Part shown: positions 23,945 to 31,222 of the stretch, in pieces
Layout of the letters: the number at the start of each line of letters is the position of its first letter
Numbering within the stretch: position 1 is the first letter of the stretch
NCBI GenBank assembly: GCA_944349855.1
Contig: CALVNS010000023.1
Span: 1 to 40,694, forward strand
From: an uncultured Eubacteriales bacterium
Lineage (GTDB): Bacteria > Bacillota > Clostridia > Christensenellales > Aristaeellaceae
Length of the DNA: 40,694 nucleotides
Reading direction: 5' to 3'
The notes under the pieces: generated by a model
What the model was told of the DNA's origin: nothing
What the model saw: the letters and a program-made list of their open reading frames with translations, nothing else
Database searches by the model: none
Program-made: the position numbers and the translations under genes

Positions 23945-25615
23945 TCAGCCAAGGATGCGCTCGTTGATCTCCTCGGCCATCGCGTCCAGCAGCGCCTCGG
24001 CGACCGCCGGGTCGTCCGCGCGAGCGCTGAGATATACCTTGACCTTGGGCTCCGTACCGGAGGGGCGCACGATCGCCTTGAGCCCGCCCGCCTCATAGGA
24101 GAGCACATCGCTCGGCGGCAGTCCGTCCAGGCCGGCGGCATAATCCTTCACAGCCGTCACCTTCGCGCCCGCGAGATGATCAATCGGCTCCTCGCGCAGC
24201 GAGCACATCACGCGGCGCATCTCGTCCATGGGCACTGCGCCGGGGATGTCGAAGTTGAGCAGGCTGTTTTTCATGAAGCCGTAGCGAGCGTACAGGGCTT
24301 CCAGCTGCGCCTTGAGGGTGGTTCCATGCGCCGCGCAGGCCTGCGCCATCTCCGTAACGAGCATGCAGGCCATGACGCCGTCCTTGTCGCGCACGTGCGT
24401 GCCCGCCAGGTAGCCGCAGCTCTCCTCAAATCCAAAGACGAAGCGGTCCGCCTCGCCCGCGCGCTCCAGCCGCCCGATGGTCTCCCCGATGTACTTGAAG
24501 CCCGTGAGCACCTCGGTGACCTGCGCGCCGTAGGCCTTGGCGATCGCAAAGGCCAAGTCGCTGGTGACGATCGTCTTGACGACCACCGGATGCTCGGGCA
24601 GGTTACCCAGCGCCTTGCGCGTGCGCAGCACGTATTCAAGCAACAGCAGGCCCACCTCATTGCCGGTCAGGACGGCATACGTACCGTTTGCGTCCCGCAC
24701 GGCGACGCCCACCCGGTCGCAGTCCGGGTCGGTGGCGATGAGCAGGTCCGCCTTCTCCGCCGCGGCCGTCTCCAGCCCCAGGCGGAGCGCCTCGCGCAGC
24801 TCCGGGTTGGGCTTGGGGCAGGTCGGAAAATCGCCATCGGGCCGGCACTGGCTCGCGACTTCGATCACCTGTACGCCCGACATCTGGGCCAGCACGCGGC
24901 GCACGGGCTCCAGACCCGTCCCGTGCAGCGGCGTATATACCACGCGCAGCGGCGCGCAGACCTGCGGGTCGATGCGGCAGGCGAGCGTGCGTGCCACAAA
25001 GTCGTCGCACACCTGTTGCGGGATCTCCACCAGCAACCCGCGCGCCTGGGCCTCTTCCGGCGAAAGGCCGGCCATGCCCGTATGCGGCACCGCCTCAAGC
25101 TCGTCGATGATCGCTCCCGCAGCCTCCTCGGTGATCTGGCAGCCGTCCGGACCATAGACCTTGTAGCCGTTGTACTGGGCGGGGTTGTGGCTGGCCGTGA
25201 TGACAATGCCCGCATCGCAGCCGAGCTCGCGCACGGCAAAGGAGAGCATGGGGGTCGGCATCAGGCGCGGGTAGATGTGCGCAGTGATGCCATTTTGCGC
25301 CAGGACGCCCGCCGATACGAGCGCAAACTGCTGGGAACAGTGACGGGAATCATACGCAATGGCCACGTTGCGCCCGCCGTTTTTCAGCAAATACCGGCTC
25401 AATGCCTGCGTCGCGCGCGCGACGGTGTACGCATTCATGCGGTTGGTGCCCACGCCCAGCAGTCCGCGCAGGCCGCCTGTGCCGAACGTCAGGTCCGTGC
25501 CGAAGCAGCTGGCGATTTCGCGCGGATTCACCAGGATCTCGCGCGCCTTGGAGCGCGTTTCCTCATCAAAGGAGGGGTGGGTCGCCCACAGCTCCGCCAT
25601 TTCGTGACTTGTCAT
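23945..25615 (-). CDS. pgcA: Phospho-sugar mutase (alpha-phosphoglucomutase, PgcA type)
   Basis: A 556-residue alpha-D-phosphohexomutase that interconverts glucose 1- and 6-phosphate, linking glycolysis to UDP-glucose and envelope polymers. The four active-site loops are present: phosphoserine loop 'TASHNP' with S142, metal loop 'DPDCDRVG' (D296, D298, D300), sugar loop 'GFEES' (395-399) and phosphate loop 'RPSGTEP' (517-523). Length and 'FGTGGLRG' near residue 45 match Firmicutes PgcA rather than the shorter GlmM. The ATG at 25615 lies 7 bases after AAAGGAG; an upstream in-frame start would include the binding site. Phosphomannomutase activity is possible. Confidence 0.93.
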   Translation of the reverse strand: MTSHEMAELWATHPSFDEETRSKAREILVNPREIASCFGTDLTFGTGGLRGLLGVGTNRMNAYTVARATQALSRYLLKNGGRNVAIAYDSRHCSQQFALVSAGVLAQNGITAHIYPRLMPTPMLSFAVRELGCDAGIVITASHNPAQYNGYKVYGPDGCQITEEAAGAIIDELEAVPHTGMAGLSPEEAQARGLLVEIPQQVCDDFVARTLACRIDPQVCAPLRVVYTPLHGTGLEPVRRVLAQMSGVQVIEVASQCRPDGDFPTCPKPNPELREALRLGLETAAAEKADLLIATDPDCDRVGVAVRDANGTYAVLTGNEVGLLLLEYVLRTRKALGNLPEHPVVVKTIVTSDLAFAIAKAYGAQVTEVLTGFKYIGETIGRLERAGEADRFVFGFEESCGYLAGTHVRDKDGVMACMLVTEMAQACAAHGTTLKAQLEALYARYGFMKNSLLNFDIPGAVPMDEMRRVMCSLREEPIDHLAGAKVTAVKDYAAGLDGLPPSDVLSYEAGGLKAIVRPSGTEPKVKVYLSARADDPAVAEALLDAMAEEINERILG

Positions 25616-25701
25616 CGCATCTTCTCCTTTACTCAAGGCCGCCCCGCGGCCATGGCATTCGAGGATATTCTAGCACATTCGACACGCGCCGTCCAGTGGC
25701 G

Positions 25702-25730
25702 TTGACAATTCTCCGCACAACCCGTATACT
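25702..25730 (+). promoter_or_regulatory. Sigma-A-type promoter for the dUTPase-fRMsr gene
   Basis: A perfect TTGACA (25702-25707), a 17-base spacer and TATACT (25725-25730), about 50 bases ahead of the start codon. Confidence 0.85.
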
Positions 25731-25783
25731 GTCAGATAGGCCGAACGCAATCCGCCCGGCCATGTACGGAGAGGATGATCCCC

Positions 25784-26773
25784 ATGCAGCGCATCGCTCG
25801 CTTTGAAAAGGTCTCGTTACCGCAGTTCCAGTCAGACTTTTCCGATCCGCGCAGCGATGCCTGCGCGGCCTATGCAGCCATTGTGATGCCGCGGCGGGCG
25901 ACCCGCGGGTCCGCGGGATATGATTTCTTTCTGCCTGCCCCGCTGACGCTTGCGCCGGGCGAGGGCGCGCTCGTGGCCACGGGCGTGCGCGCGCTGATCG
26001 ATCCCGGCTGGGCGCTCGTGCTCGCGCCGCGCAGCGGACTGGGCTTCAAGTACCGCCTGCAGCTGGACAACACCGTCGGCATCGTCGATTCGGACTACGC
26101 CTTCTCCGACAACGAGGGTCACATCCTCGCGCGCGTGTTCAACGACGGCCGCGCTGGCAAGACGCTCTCGCTGCCTGCCGGCGCCGCGTTCATGCAGGGG
26201 CTGCTGCTGCCCTTCGGCATCACGGAGGACGACGAGACCATGGCCGTGCGCAACGGCGGCTTCGGCTCAACGGACGCATCGTGCGCAGACGGCTCGGACG
26301 ACGCCCTGCGCGCTCTGCCCGACGCCGCGCAGGCGCTCTTCGAGGGCGAGCGCCATCCACTGGTCAACCTTTCCAATGCCGCCGCGCTGCTCTACGACGG
26401 CATGCGGGACGTCAACTGGTGCGGCTTTTACCTGATGGACGGAGGCGAGCTCGTACTCGGTCCCTTTTGCGGCAAGCCCGCCTGCCGGCGCATCGCGCTC
26501 ACGCGCGGTGTGTGCGGTGCGGCGGCGTCCCAGGGGCGTACGCTGGTCGTCGCGGACGTGCACGCCTTTCCGGGCCACATCGCCTGCGACGCCGCATCGC
26601 GGTCGGAGCTGGTGGTGCCCCTCTTTCATGAGGGGCGTGTCATCGGCGTGCTGGACGTGGACAGCCCCCGGCCGGCGCGCTTTGGCGGGCTGGAGCAGGA
26701 CGCCCTGGAGCGCGTGGCGCGCGCATTGGAAGATGCCTGCGACTGGACGCGTGCGGAATACCGACTGCGCTGA
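25784..26773 (+). CDS. Fusion protein: dUTP diphosphatase + free methionine-(R)-sulfoxide reductase (GAF)
   Basis: A 329-residue two-domain protein. Residues 1 to about 165 are a trimeric-type dUTPase with all five motifs: 'GSAGYDFF' (42-49), 'APRSGLGFKY' (81-90), 'LDNTVGIVDSDY' (94-105), 'GAAFMQGLLLPFG' (133-145) and 'RNGGFGSTD' (156-164). Residues ~170-320 are a GAF domain of the fRMsr (YebR/MsrC) type, with 'NWCGFYL', 'LGPFCGKPACRRI', 'GVCGAA', 'FPGHIACDAA', 'SELVVPL' and 'GVLDVDSP'. Its three redox cysteines are C234, C244 and C268. dUTPase removes dUTP and makes dUMP; fRMsr reduces free methionine sulfoxide. There is no stop or start between the halves. The ATG at 25784 follows GGAGAGG by 9 bases; the ATG at 25775 abuts that site. 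Confidence 0.92.
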   Translation: MQRIARFEKVSLPQFQSDFSDPRSDACAAYAAIVMPRRATRGSAGYDFFLPAPLTLAPGEGALVATGVRALIDPGWALVLAPRSGLGFKYRLQLDNTVGIVDSDYAFSDNEGHILARVFNDGRAGKTLSLPAGAAFMQGLLLPFGITEDDETMAVRNGGFGSTDASCADGSDDALRALPDAAQALFEGERHPLVNLSNAAALLYDGMRDVNWCGFYLMDGGELVLGPFCGKPACRRIALTRGVCGAAASQGRTLVVADVHAFPGHIACDAASRSELVVPLFHEGRVIGVLDVDSPRPARFGGLEQDALERVARALEDACDWTRAEYRLR

Positions 26774-26786
26774 GGCGCATGAAAAA

Positions 26787-26823
26787 AACGCCGTGGAGCG
26801 CGACTTCGCGCTCCGCGGCGTTT
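26787..26823. terminator. Bidirectional terminator between dUTPase-fRMsr and mobB-like genes
   Basis: A long stem (AAACGCCG-GGAGCGCGA paired with TCGCGCTCC-CGGCGTTT, one mismatch) with A residues before and TTTGATTTTT after, so it has T runs on both strands. Confidence 0.85.
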
Positions 26824-26833
26824 GATTTTTATC

Positions 26834-27508
26834 TCAGCCCCGTCCGGCCCAGGCCCGAACGGCCTGCTCCTGTTCGGGTGTGAGCGACAGCGTCCGCCCG
26901 CCGACGGTCACGGTCACCTCGTCCTGTTTCCTGGCGTTTTTGTGACAGCCGCACTGACAAAAGTCGTCCCCGGAGGCGACGGGATCGGGCAGCGGATCGT
27001 CCGGGTCGAATGCCCCCACGTCTAGCGCGCGCGCCTCGACCAGGTCGCACAGCGCGCCGATCTGGGTTAGCGGACTGAGGGCGGGCAACCCTTCCAGCTC
27101 ATCGATTCCATCGGCGATGCGCCCGGACACCGCCACTGTCAGCTCGTTGATGCGCTCGAGCGCATCCTTCTGGCCATGTGCGGCGACGATGCGCGGCGCG
27201 CGCACGTGATAGTCTCCCTCCATGAGCACGTAGTCGACGTCCGCGTAATGCGACAGGATCTGCGAGCGCGTGAGCGCGCGCTTGTAGATCACTGCAGTCT
27301 CATGGCGCGCGCGCGCTGTCACTGTGACGGCGCCGGCCCGCGCATGGCGCGCGGTGTTGCTCTTGGGATCGTCGATTCCAAACGACGGACAAAACACCGT
27401 CTTCACCGTGCCGACCCGCTTGCCGCGGCGGATCAGCTCTCTGGTCAGCTCTTCCACAATTGTCGTCTTGCCGGACTTGCGGATGCCGACTACACAGATT
27501 ACCTTCAT
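26834..27508 (-). CDS. MobB-like GTPase with C-terminal Cys-rich extension
   Basis: A 224-residue P-loop protein of the MobB family, which binds GTP and assists MobA in making molybdopterin guanine dinucleotide. The P-loop is 'GIRKSGKTT' (residues 8-16); 'DDPKSNTARHARAGA' is the family's second motif and 'VLMEGDYHVRAPRIV' the third. MobB proteins are usually about 160-175 residues. Here a C-terminal extension of about 50-60 residues contains 'CQCGCHKNARK', a compact CxCxCH cluster fit to bind metal, followed by 'TLTPEQEQAVRAW'-like sequence. No other molybdenum-cofactor gene lies in the window. The start at 27508 has GGAGGATTG upstream; it lies 4 bases after thymidine kinase. Confidence 0.8.
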   Translation of the reverse strand: MKVICVVGIRKSGKTTIVEELTRELIRRGKRVGTVKTVFCPSFGIDDPKSNTARHARAGAVTVTARARHETAVIYKRALTRSQILSHYADVDYVLMEGDYHVRAPRIVAAHGQKDALERINELTVAVSGRIADGIDELEGLPALSPLTQIGALCDLVEARALDVGAFDPDDPLPDPVASGDDFCQCGCHKNARKQDEVTVTVGGRTLSLTPEQEQAVRAWAGRG

Positions 27509-27512
27509 ATCG

Positions 27513-28091
27513 TCAATCCTCCATGTGAAGCGTCTTAAATGGTCCCAAATCGCCCTGCATCCAATGCTTGCGGCACAGGCTGACATACTGGTCGTTGCCG
27601 CCCAGCAGGATCTGGTCGCCCTCTTTGACGACGCGCCCGTCCTGCACGCGTGCGTTGAACGTGGCCTTGCGCCCACACCAGCAGATGGTCTTGACCTCCT
27701 CGATCGTATCCGCCCAAGCCATCAGCCATTGGCTGCCCTCGAAGAGTTTGCCCTGAAAGTCCGCGCGCAGCCCGTAGGCGATGACCGGCACGTTCAGCTC
27801 GTCCACCACACGCACGAGCTGCTCGACCTGCGCCTTGGTCAAAAACTGCGCCTCGTCGACGATCAGACATGCATAGGCGGACGCGTCGATTGCATCCAGC
27901 TCTTCGACGAACGCACAATCCGTCTCCAGGCCGCAGCGCGAGCGCACGGTGCGCGCCCCGTCGCGCGTATCCAGCCGGGGCTTGAGCATCAGCACCCGTT
28001 GGCCGCGCTCTGCGTAGTTATAGCCCACCATGATCGCCTGAGCGGTCTTGCTGGAACCCATCGCGCCATAACGAAAGTACAGTTTTGCCAT
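27513..28091 (-). CDS. tdk: Thymidine kinase, type II
   Basis: A 192-residue type II (bacterial/human TK1-like) thymidine kinase, which phosphorylates thymidine for salvage into dTTP. The P-loop is 'GAMGSSKT' (9-16). The catalytic Glu is E80 in 'IVDEAQF'. The zinc-binding lasso uses C137 and C139 ('CWCG'), C173 and H176 ('CRKH'). 'GGNDQYVSLCRKH' is the thymidine-binding lasso. The length is normal. It lies 9 bases after the AEC transporter and 4 bases before the mobB-like gene. Confidence 0.96.
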   Translation of the reverse strand: MAKLYFRYGAMGSSKTAQAIMVGYNYAERGQRVLMLKPRLDTRDGARTVRSRCGLETDCAFVEELDAIDASAYACLIVDEAQFLTKAQVEQLVRVVDELNVPVIAYGLRADFQGKLFEGSQWLMAWADTIEEVKTICWCGRKATFNARVQDGRVVKEGDQILLGGNDQYVSLCRKHWMQGDLGPFKTLHMED

Positions 28092-28100
28092 TTTTCCTCC

Positions 28101-29015
28101 TTACAGTCCGAACGCAATGAGCAGGCCGGTCATGATCAGCAGGCTGATCGGGATGGACACCGAGTTGGTCATGCCCGCCAGCGCCGCATCCCCGCCCAGC
28201 TTGTCCGTAAACACGGGCGCAAGCGTTGAGATGGAAGAGAACACCGCCAGCACGATCGCGCGGCGAACCTCCACGCCCATCGGCAGCAAGAACCACCCAG
28301 CCAGCGCAAGCACGACCGCTATACCATAGCGCAGCGCGAGCGTATGCAGCGCCCGGGACAGCTGATCGGGCGTCTTGGGAAATTCCATCATCAGACCGAT
28401 CATGCACATCGCCAGAAATGTGTTCGCCGCGCCGGCATTCTGCGCAAACTGCACGATGGGTTCCGGAAGCGGGATCTGAAAGACCATCAGCACAAAGGCG
28501 ATAAAATAGGTGTCAAACAGCGCGGAGGAGAGCAGGCGCTTGGCGACCATGCGCGCCATCGGTTCACTGCGCTTGCCCGTCACCGCGGCGGTCAGCGCAT
28601 AGGCGCCGCCGGAGACCATGACCGCGTTGCCGATGTCGAACATGCACGTGGCCACGACGCCCGTCGGCCCCAGAAAGCCCTGGGCAAACGGGAGCGTCGC
28701 ACAGCCGATGTTGTATCCCGGTACGTTCAGCATGTAAAACACGCGATCCTCGCGCGACATGCGCCGTGAGTAGACCATCGCCAGGAAAAAGGCCGCCAGA
28801 CAGCATCCCAGTCCCAAGGGCACGATGATAAACAGCGCAGGATCGCGCGTCGCTGTCGAAAAGGAGGTGATGACCGCGGCAGGCAGCGTCACATTCAGCA
28901 CGATTCGAGAGACAATGCGGTAATCCGTCTTGCCAAAAAGCCCCGCACACTTGAGCGCATAGCCCAGCGCCACGGTGCACAACAGCACCCCCGCGCGAAG
29001 TAACACGTCCGCCAT
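28101..29015 (-). CDS. AEC-family (auxin efflux carrier-like) transporter
   Basis: A 304-residue integral membrane protein with about ten hydrophobic segments in two similar halves. It fits the AEC/BASS-type permeases: 'VLNVTLPAAVITSFS' near residue 40 and 'FDIGNAVMVSGG' near 128 are characteristic, with Asn and Pro breaking the helices. Bacterial members export or import organic acids such as malate or malonate; the substrate here is unknown. The ATG at 29015 has GGAGGGATT 5 bases upstream. It is first in a leftward operon with thymidine kinase and the mobB-like gene. Confidence 0.88.
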   Translation of the reverse strand: MADVLLRAGVLLCTVALGYALKCAGLFGKTDYRIVSRIVLNVTLPAAVITSFSTATRDPALFIIVPLGLGCCLAAFFLAMVYSRRMSREDRVFYMLNVPGYNIGCATLPFAQGFLGPTGVVATCMFDIGNAVMVSGGAYALTAAVTGKRSEPMARMVAKRLLSSALFDTYFIAFVLMVFQIPLPEPIVQFAQNAGAANTFLAMCMIGLMMEFPKTPDQLSRALHTLALRYGIAVVLALAGWFLLPMGVEVRRAIVLAVFSSISTLAPVFTDKLGGDAALAGMTNSVSIPISLLIMTGLLIAFGL

Positions 29016-29046
29016 CCAAAATCCCTCCTAAAACTGCACGCCTTCC

Positions 29047-29075
29047 ATTATAGCAGCCCGCGCGCGTTCTGTCAC
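29047..29075 (-). promoter_or_regulatory. Promoter for the AEC-tdk-mobB operon
   Basis: On the - strand GTGACA and a perfect TATAAT are separated by 17 bases, about 30 bases before the start codon. Confidence 0.65.
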
Positions 29076-29157
29076 GCAAAAGCGCGGATATTGCGCGCGT
29101 TTTTCGCGCATCCTTAGCCAAAAGAGGCGCGCTGCGCGCCGGAAGGGATGTATCGTC

Positions 29158-29649
29158 TTGAAAACGCTGACCCTGCCGGGCGGCCGCATCATCGGTCTGC
29201 CCACATTTTACGCCGCCCTGGCCGTCTGCCTGGGCACGGGCGCCATCGCCGGGCTGCTTGCACTCGGGCATTTCACCACCTATCAATCGCTGACGTTGCC
29301 GCCGCTTGCGCCACCGTCTGCGGTCTTCCCCATCGTATGGACGGCACTGTATGGGCTGATGGCCCTGTCGCTGGCAATCGTCTACGAGAGCCGCGCCCCC
29401 ATGCGCCGTGCAGCGCTGCTCGTCACCGCGTTGCAGCTGATTGTCAATGCCGCATGGGTTCCTCTGTTTTTCCGCATGCAGGCCTTCGCACTGGCGTTTT
29501 GGGAACTTTGCGTGCTCCTCTTCCTGGTCATCGCCATGCTCGAATGCTTCCTGCACGTCGATCCCTTCGCGGCGCTCCTGCAGGTCCCCTACCTGCTGTG
29601 GACCGCCTTTGCGTGCTATCTCAACCTGGGCGTTGTATTGCTGAACTGA
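29158..29649 (+). CDS. tspO: TspO/MBR (translocator protein) family membrane protein
   Basis: A 163-residue protein with five hydrophobic segments, the TspO/MBR fold. Conserved features are 'PPLAPPSAVFPIVWTALYGLMALSLAIV' (Pro-rich loop then the WTxLY motif, near residues 48-75), 'NAAWVPLFF' (near 98-106) and 'PYLLWTAFACYLN'. TspO proteins bind porphyrins and related tetrapyrroles and are linked to stress response; transport is not firmly shown. The likely start is TTG at 29158, with GGAAGGG 10 bases upstream; an ATG at 29148 opens a different frame with no family match. It ends 8 bases before the BirA operator of bioY. Confidence 0.9.
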   Translation: MKTLTLPGGRIIGLPTFYAALAVCLGTGAIAGLLALGHFTTYQSLTLPPLAPPSAVFPIVWTALYGLMALSLAIVYESRAPMRRAALLVTALQLIVNAAWVPLFFRMQAFALAFWELCVLLFLVIAMLECFLHVDPFAALLQVPYLLWTAFACYLNLGVVLLN

Positions 29650-29679
29650 TGTAAACCTTTCTTTTGATTTTGGTTGACA
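29650..29679 (+). promoter_or_regulatory. BirA (biotin repressor) operator at bioY
   Basis: TGTAAACC (29650-29657) and GGTTGACA (29672-29679) are inverted half-sites 14 bases apart. This is the biotin-repressor box layout known from bacterial biotin genes. The right half covers the -35 element of the bioY promoter, so binding by biotinoyl-AMP-BirA would block transcription. Confidence 0.82.
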
Positions 29680-29702
29680 TTTTTGCGGGCGGCATGTATA
29701 CT
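29674..29702 (+). promoter_or_regulatory. bioY promoter
   Basis: A perfect TTGACA (29674-29679), 17-base spacer and TATACT (29697-29702). It overlaps the BirA operator. Confidence 0.85.
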
Positions 29703-29742
29703 TTACAAAAGAAAAAAGTTTACGAAGGAGGCTCCTTCGCCC

Positions 29743-30270
29743 ATGCAAAACGCCAAAATCCGCTCTCTGACGCTGTGTGCGCTGTTTGCTGCGCTGCTCG
29801 CGGTGTGTTCGCAGATTCAGATTCCCCTGCCGATGGTGCCCATCAACCTGGCGCTGTTTGCCGCCCATCTGGCGGGCACGGTGCTGGGTGCAAAATACGG
29901 CGCGCTGAGCGTGACGGTCTACGCGGCATTGGGCCTGGCCGGTGTGCCGGTCTTTGCAGGGTTTGGCGCAGGGCCGGCCACGCTCTTCGGGCGCACAGGC
30001 GGCTACATCTTGGGCTATATCCTCGCGGCGGCCATTGCCGGGCGCTGGCGGGAGCGCTGGGGATTTGCGCCGCTCAGGCTCGCGCCCGGCCTCGCGCTGG
30101 GCACATTGGGCTGCTATGCGTTGGGGACGGCGTGGTTCATGGTCGCGGCACATCAGGGCCTTGCGACCGCACTGATATATTGCGTGCTTCCCTTTCTGCC
30201 GGGCGACCTTGTCAAGATCGCGCTGGCCTGTGCGCTCTCGAGCCGACTGCACGCAGCCTGCAACCGCTGA
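29743..30270 (+). CDS. bioY: BioY, biotin-binding S component of an ECF transporter
   Basis: A 175-residue protein with about six membrane segments. 'IPLPMVPINLALFAAHLAGTVLG' and 'GLAGVPVFAGFGAGPATLFGRTGGYILGY' are the BioY signature regions that line the biotin pocket. BioY captures biotin and works with a shared energising module (EcfA, EcfA', EcfT) that is not in this window. The ATG at 29743 starts the conserved sequence; GAAGGAGG at 29724-29731 is its ribosome binding site and is part of a small palindrome with CTCCTTC. The preceding BirA operator supports both the function and biotin-dependent control. The gene ends in a strong terminator. Confidence 0.95.
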   Translation: MQNAKIRSLTLCALFAALLAVCSQIQIPLPMVPINLALFAAHLAGTVLGAKYGALSVTVYAALGLAGVPVFAGFGAGPATLFGRTGGYILGYILAAAIAGRWRERWGFAPLRLAPGLALGTLGCYALGTAWFMVAAHQGLATALIYCVLPFLPGDLVKIALACALSSRLHAACNR

Positions 30271-30273
30271 CAT

Positions 30274-30314
30274 AAAGGGGCCGCCTCGCAAAGTCCTCGC
30301 GAGGCGGCCCCTTT
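30274..30314. terminator. Bidirectional terminator between bioY and the aph-like gene
   Basis: A perfect 16-bp stem (AAAGGGGCCGCCTCGC with its complement) with a 9-base loop. It lies 7 bases from the stop of the convergent gene. Confidence 0.85.
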
Positions 30315-30321
30315 GATGCGC

Positions 30322-31101
30322 CTAAAAGAACTCGTCCAACAGGATGAAATAGTCGATCCGCGCCTCATCCCGCGCAAGCCCCAGCGCCTCAAAGAGCGGC
30401 GCAGTACCTGCGTCGGAGCCAAAATTGCGGCGCATGGAGCGCACGCACAGCGCAATGTCCTGCCAGCGATCGCCCACGCCGGCGCGCCCCAAGTCGATGA
30501 AACCGCTCACCGTTTCGCCCAACAGAAAGATATTGGGCAGGCAATAGTCCCCATGCGTGAAGGCCGGATCCTCCGGCGGCCGGTTCCGCTCCAGAAAGCG
30601 CAGCGCCGCCTGCGGCGTGCCGAACCTGCGCAAAGTCTCCGGCTCCATCTCTGCGGCATCCATCAGCCCCGCCTCCAGCCGGGCGCGCGCCCGCAGGAGC
30701 TTGCCCGACAGGCGCTCGTCAAAGGGACATGCGCCTGTGTCCACGCGCCACAGCAGGCGCAACCCCTCTGCCAGCAGGCGCGCCGTACGCTCTGGATGCG
30801 CAAGGCGCTCCGGCGCGCAGGCCATCTCGCCGCTCAGACGCTCCATCAGCAGGTAGTTGCGGCCTTCCTCTTCGAAGGCCTCATACACGCGCGGCACGGG
30901 CAGACGGCCGGTCAGCCAGGCATACGCCGCCCGTTCGCGGTCGGACTCATCCGACCTGCGCTCGACCTTGAGCACCTTGTCCGGCAGCAGGAGCACTTCC
31001 GCGCCGGTGCATCCGATGCTGTCCCGCACGATCGGGACGCCCTGCATATAGGGAAGCAGACGCGCGGGCAGCGCCGCATTCTCTCCGCCTTGCCGGTTCA
31101 T
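30322..31101 (-). CDS. APH(3')-type aminoglycoside O-phosphotransferase homologue
   Basis: A 259-residue kinase-fold protein of the APH(3') group, which phosphorylates the 3'-OH of kanamycin-type aminoglycosides. The catalytic loop is H183-G-D185 through N190 ('HGDYCLPNIF'), and the metal-binding D203 is in 'GFIDLGRAGVGDRWQDIA'. The ATP-contact Lys is about K45 ('KVLKVE'). The last residues 'DYFILLDEFF' match the conserved C-terminus of APH(3') enzymes, which helps bind the aminoglycoside and is absent from most other kinases of the fold. Base composition is like its neighbours and no mobile element adjoins it, so it looks chromosomal. The ATG at 31101 has GGAGGGG 4 bases upstream. Whether it gives resistance is unknown. 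Confidence 0.88.
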   Translation of the reverse strand: MNRQGGENAALPARLLPYMQGVPIVRDSIGCTGAEVLLLPDKVLKVERRSDESDRERAAYAWLTGRLPVPRVYEAFEEEGRNYLLMERLSGEMACAPERLAHPERTARLLAEGLRLLWRVDTGACPFDERLSGKLLRARARLEAGLMDAAEMEPETLRRFGTPQAALRFLERNRPPEDPAFTHGDYCLPNIFLLGETVSGFIDLGRAGVGDRWQDIALCVRSMRRNFGSDAGTAPLFEALGLARDEARIDYFILLDEFF

Positions 31102-31222
31102 GCGACCCCTCCACCTTCTTTTTTTCCATGATACCGCAAACGATTCAAAAAGTAAAGGCGTCCATCCGCCGCCGCATACGACGGCCCTGCGGCGCATAGC
31201 AATCAAACGGGAGGGATGCGGC

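Noticed and set aside
29091-29120. TTGCGC-based promoter for tspO
   Set aside because: A TTGCGC occurs near 29091, but there is no usable -10 sequence at the right distance.
29148-29654. A + strand frame from ATG 29148 competing with tspO
   Set aside because: Its translation is His/Arg-rich with no membrane segments, whereas the frame from TTG 29158 gives a full TspO protein.
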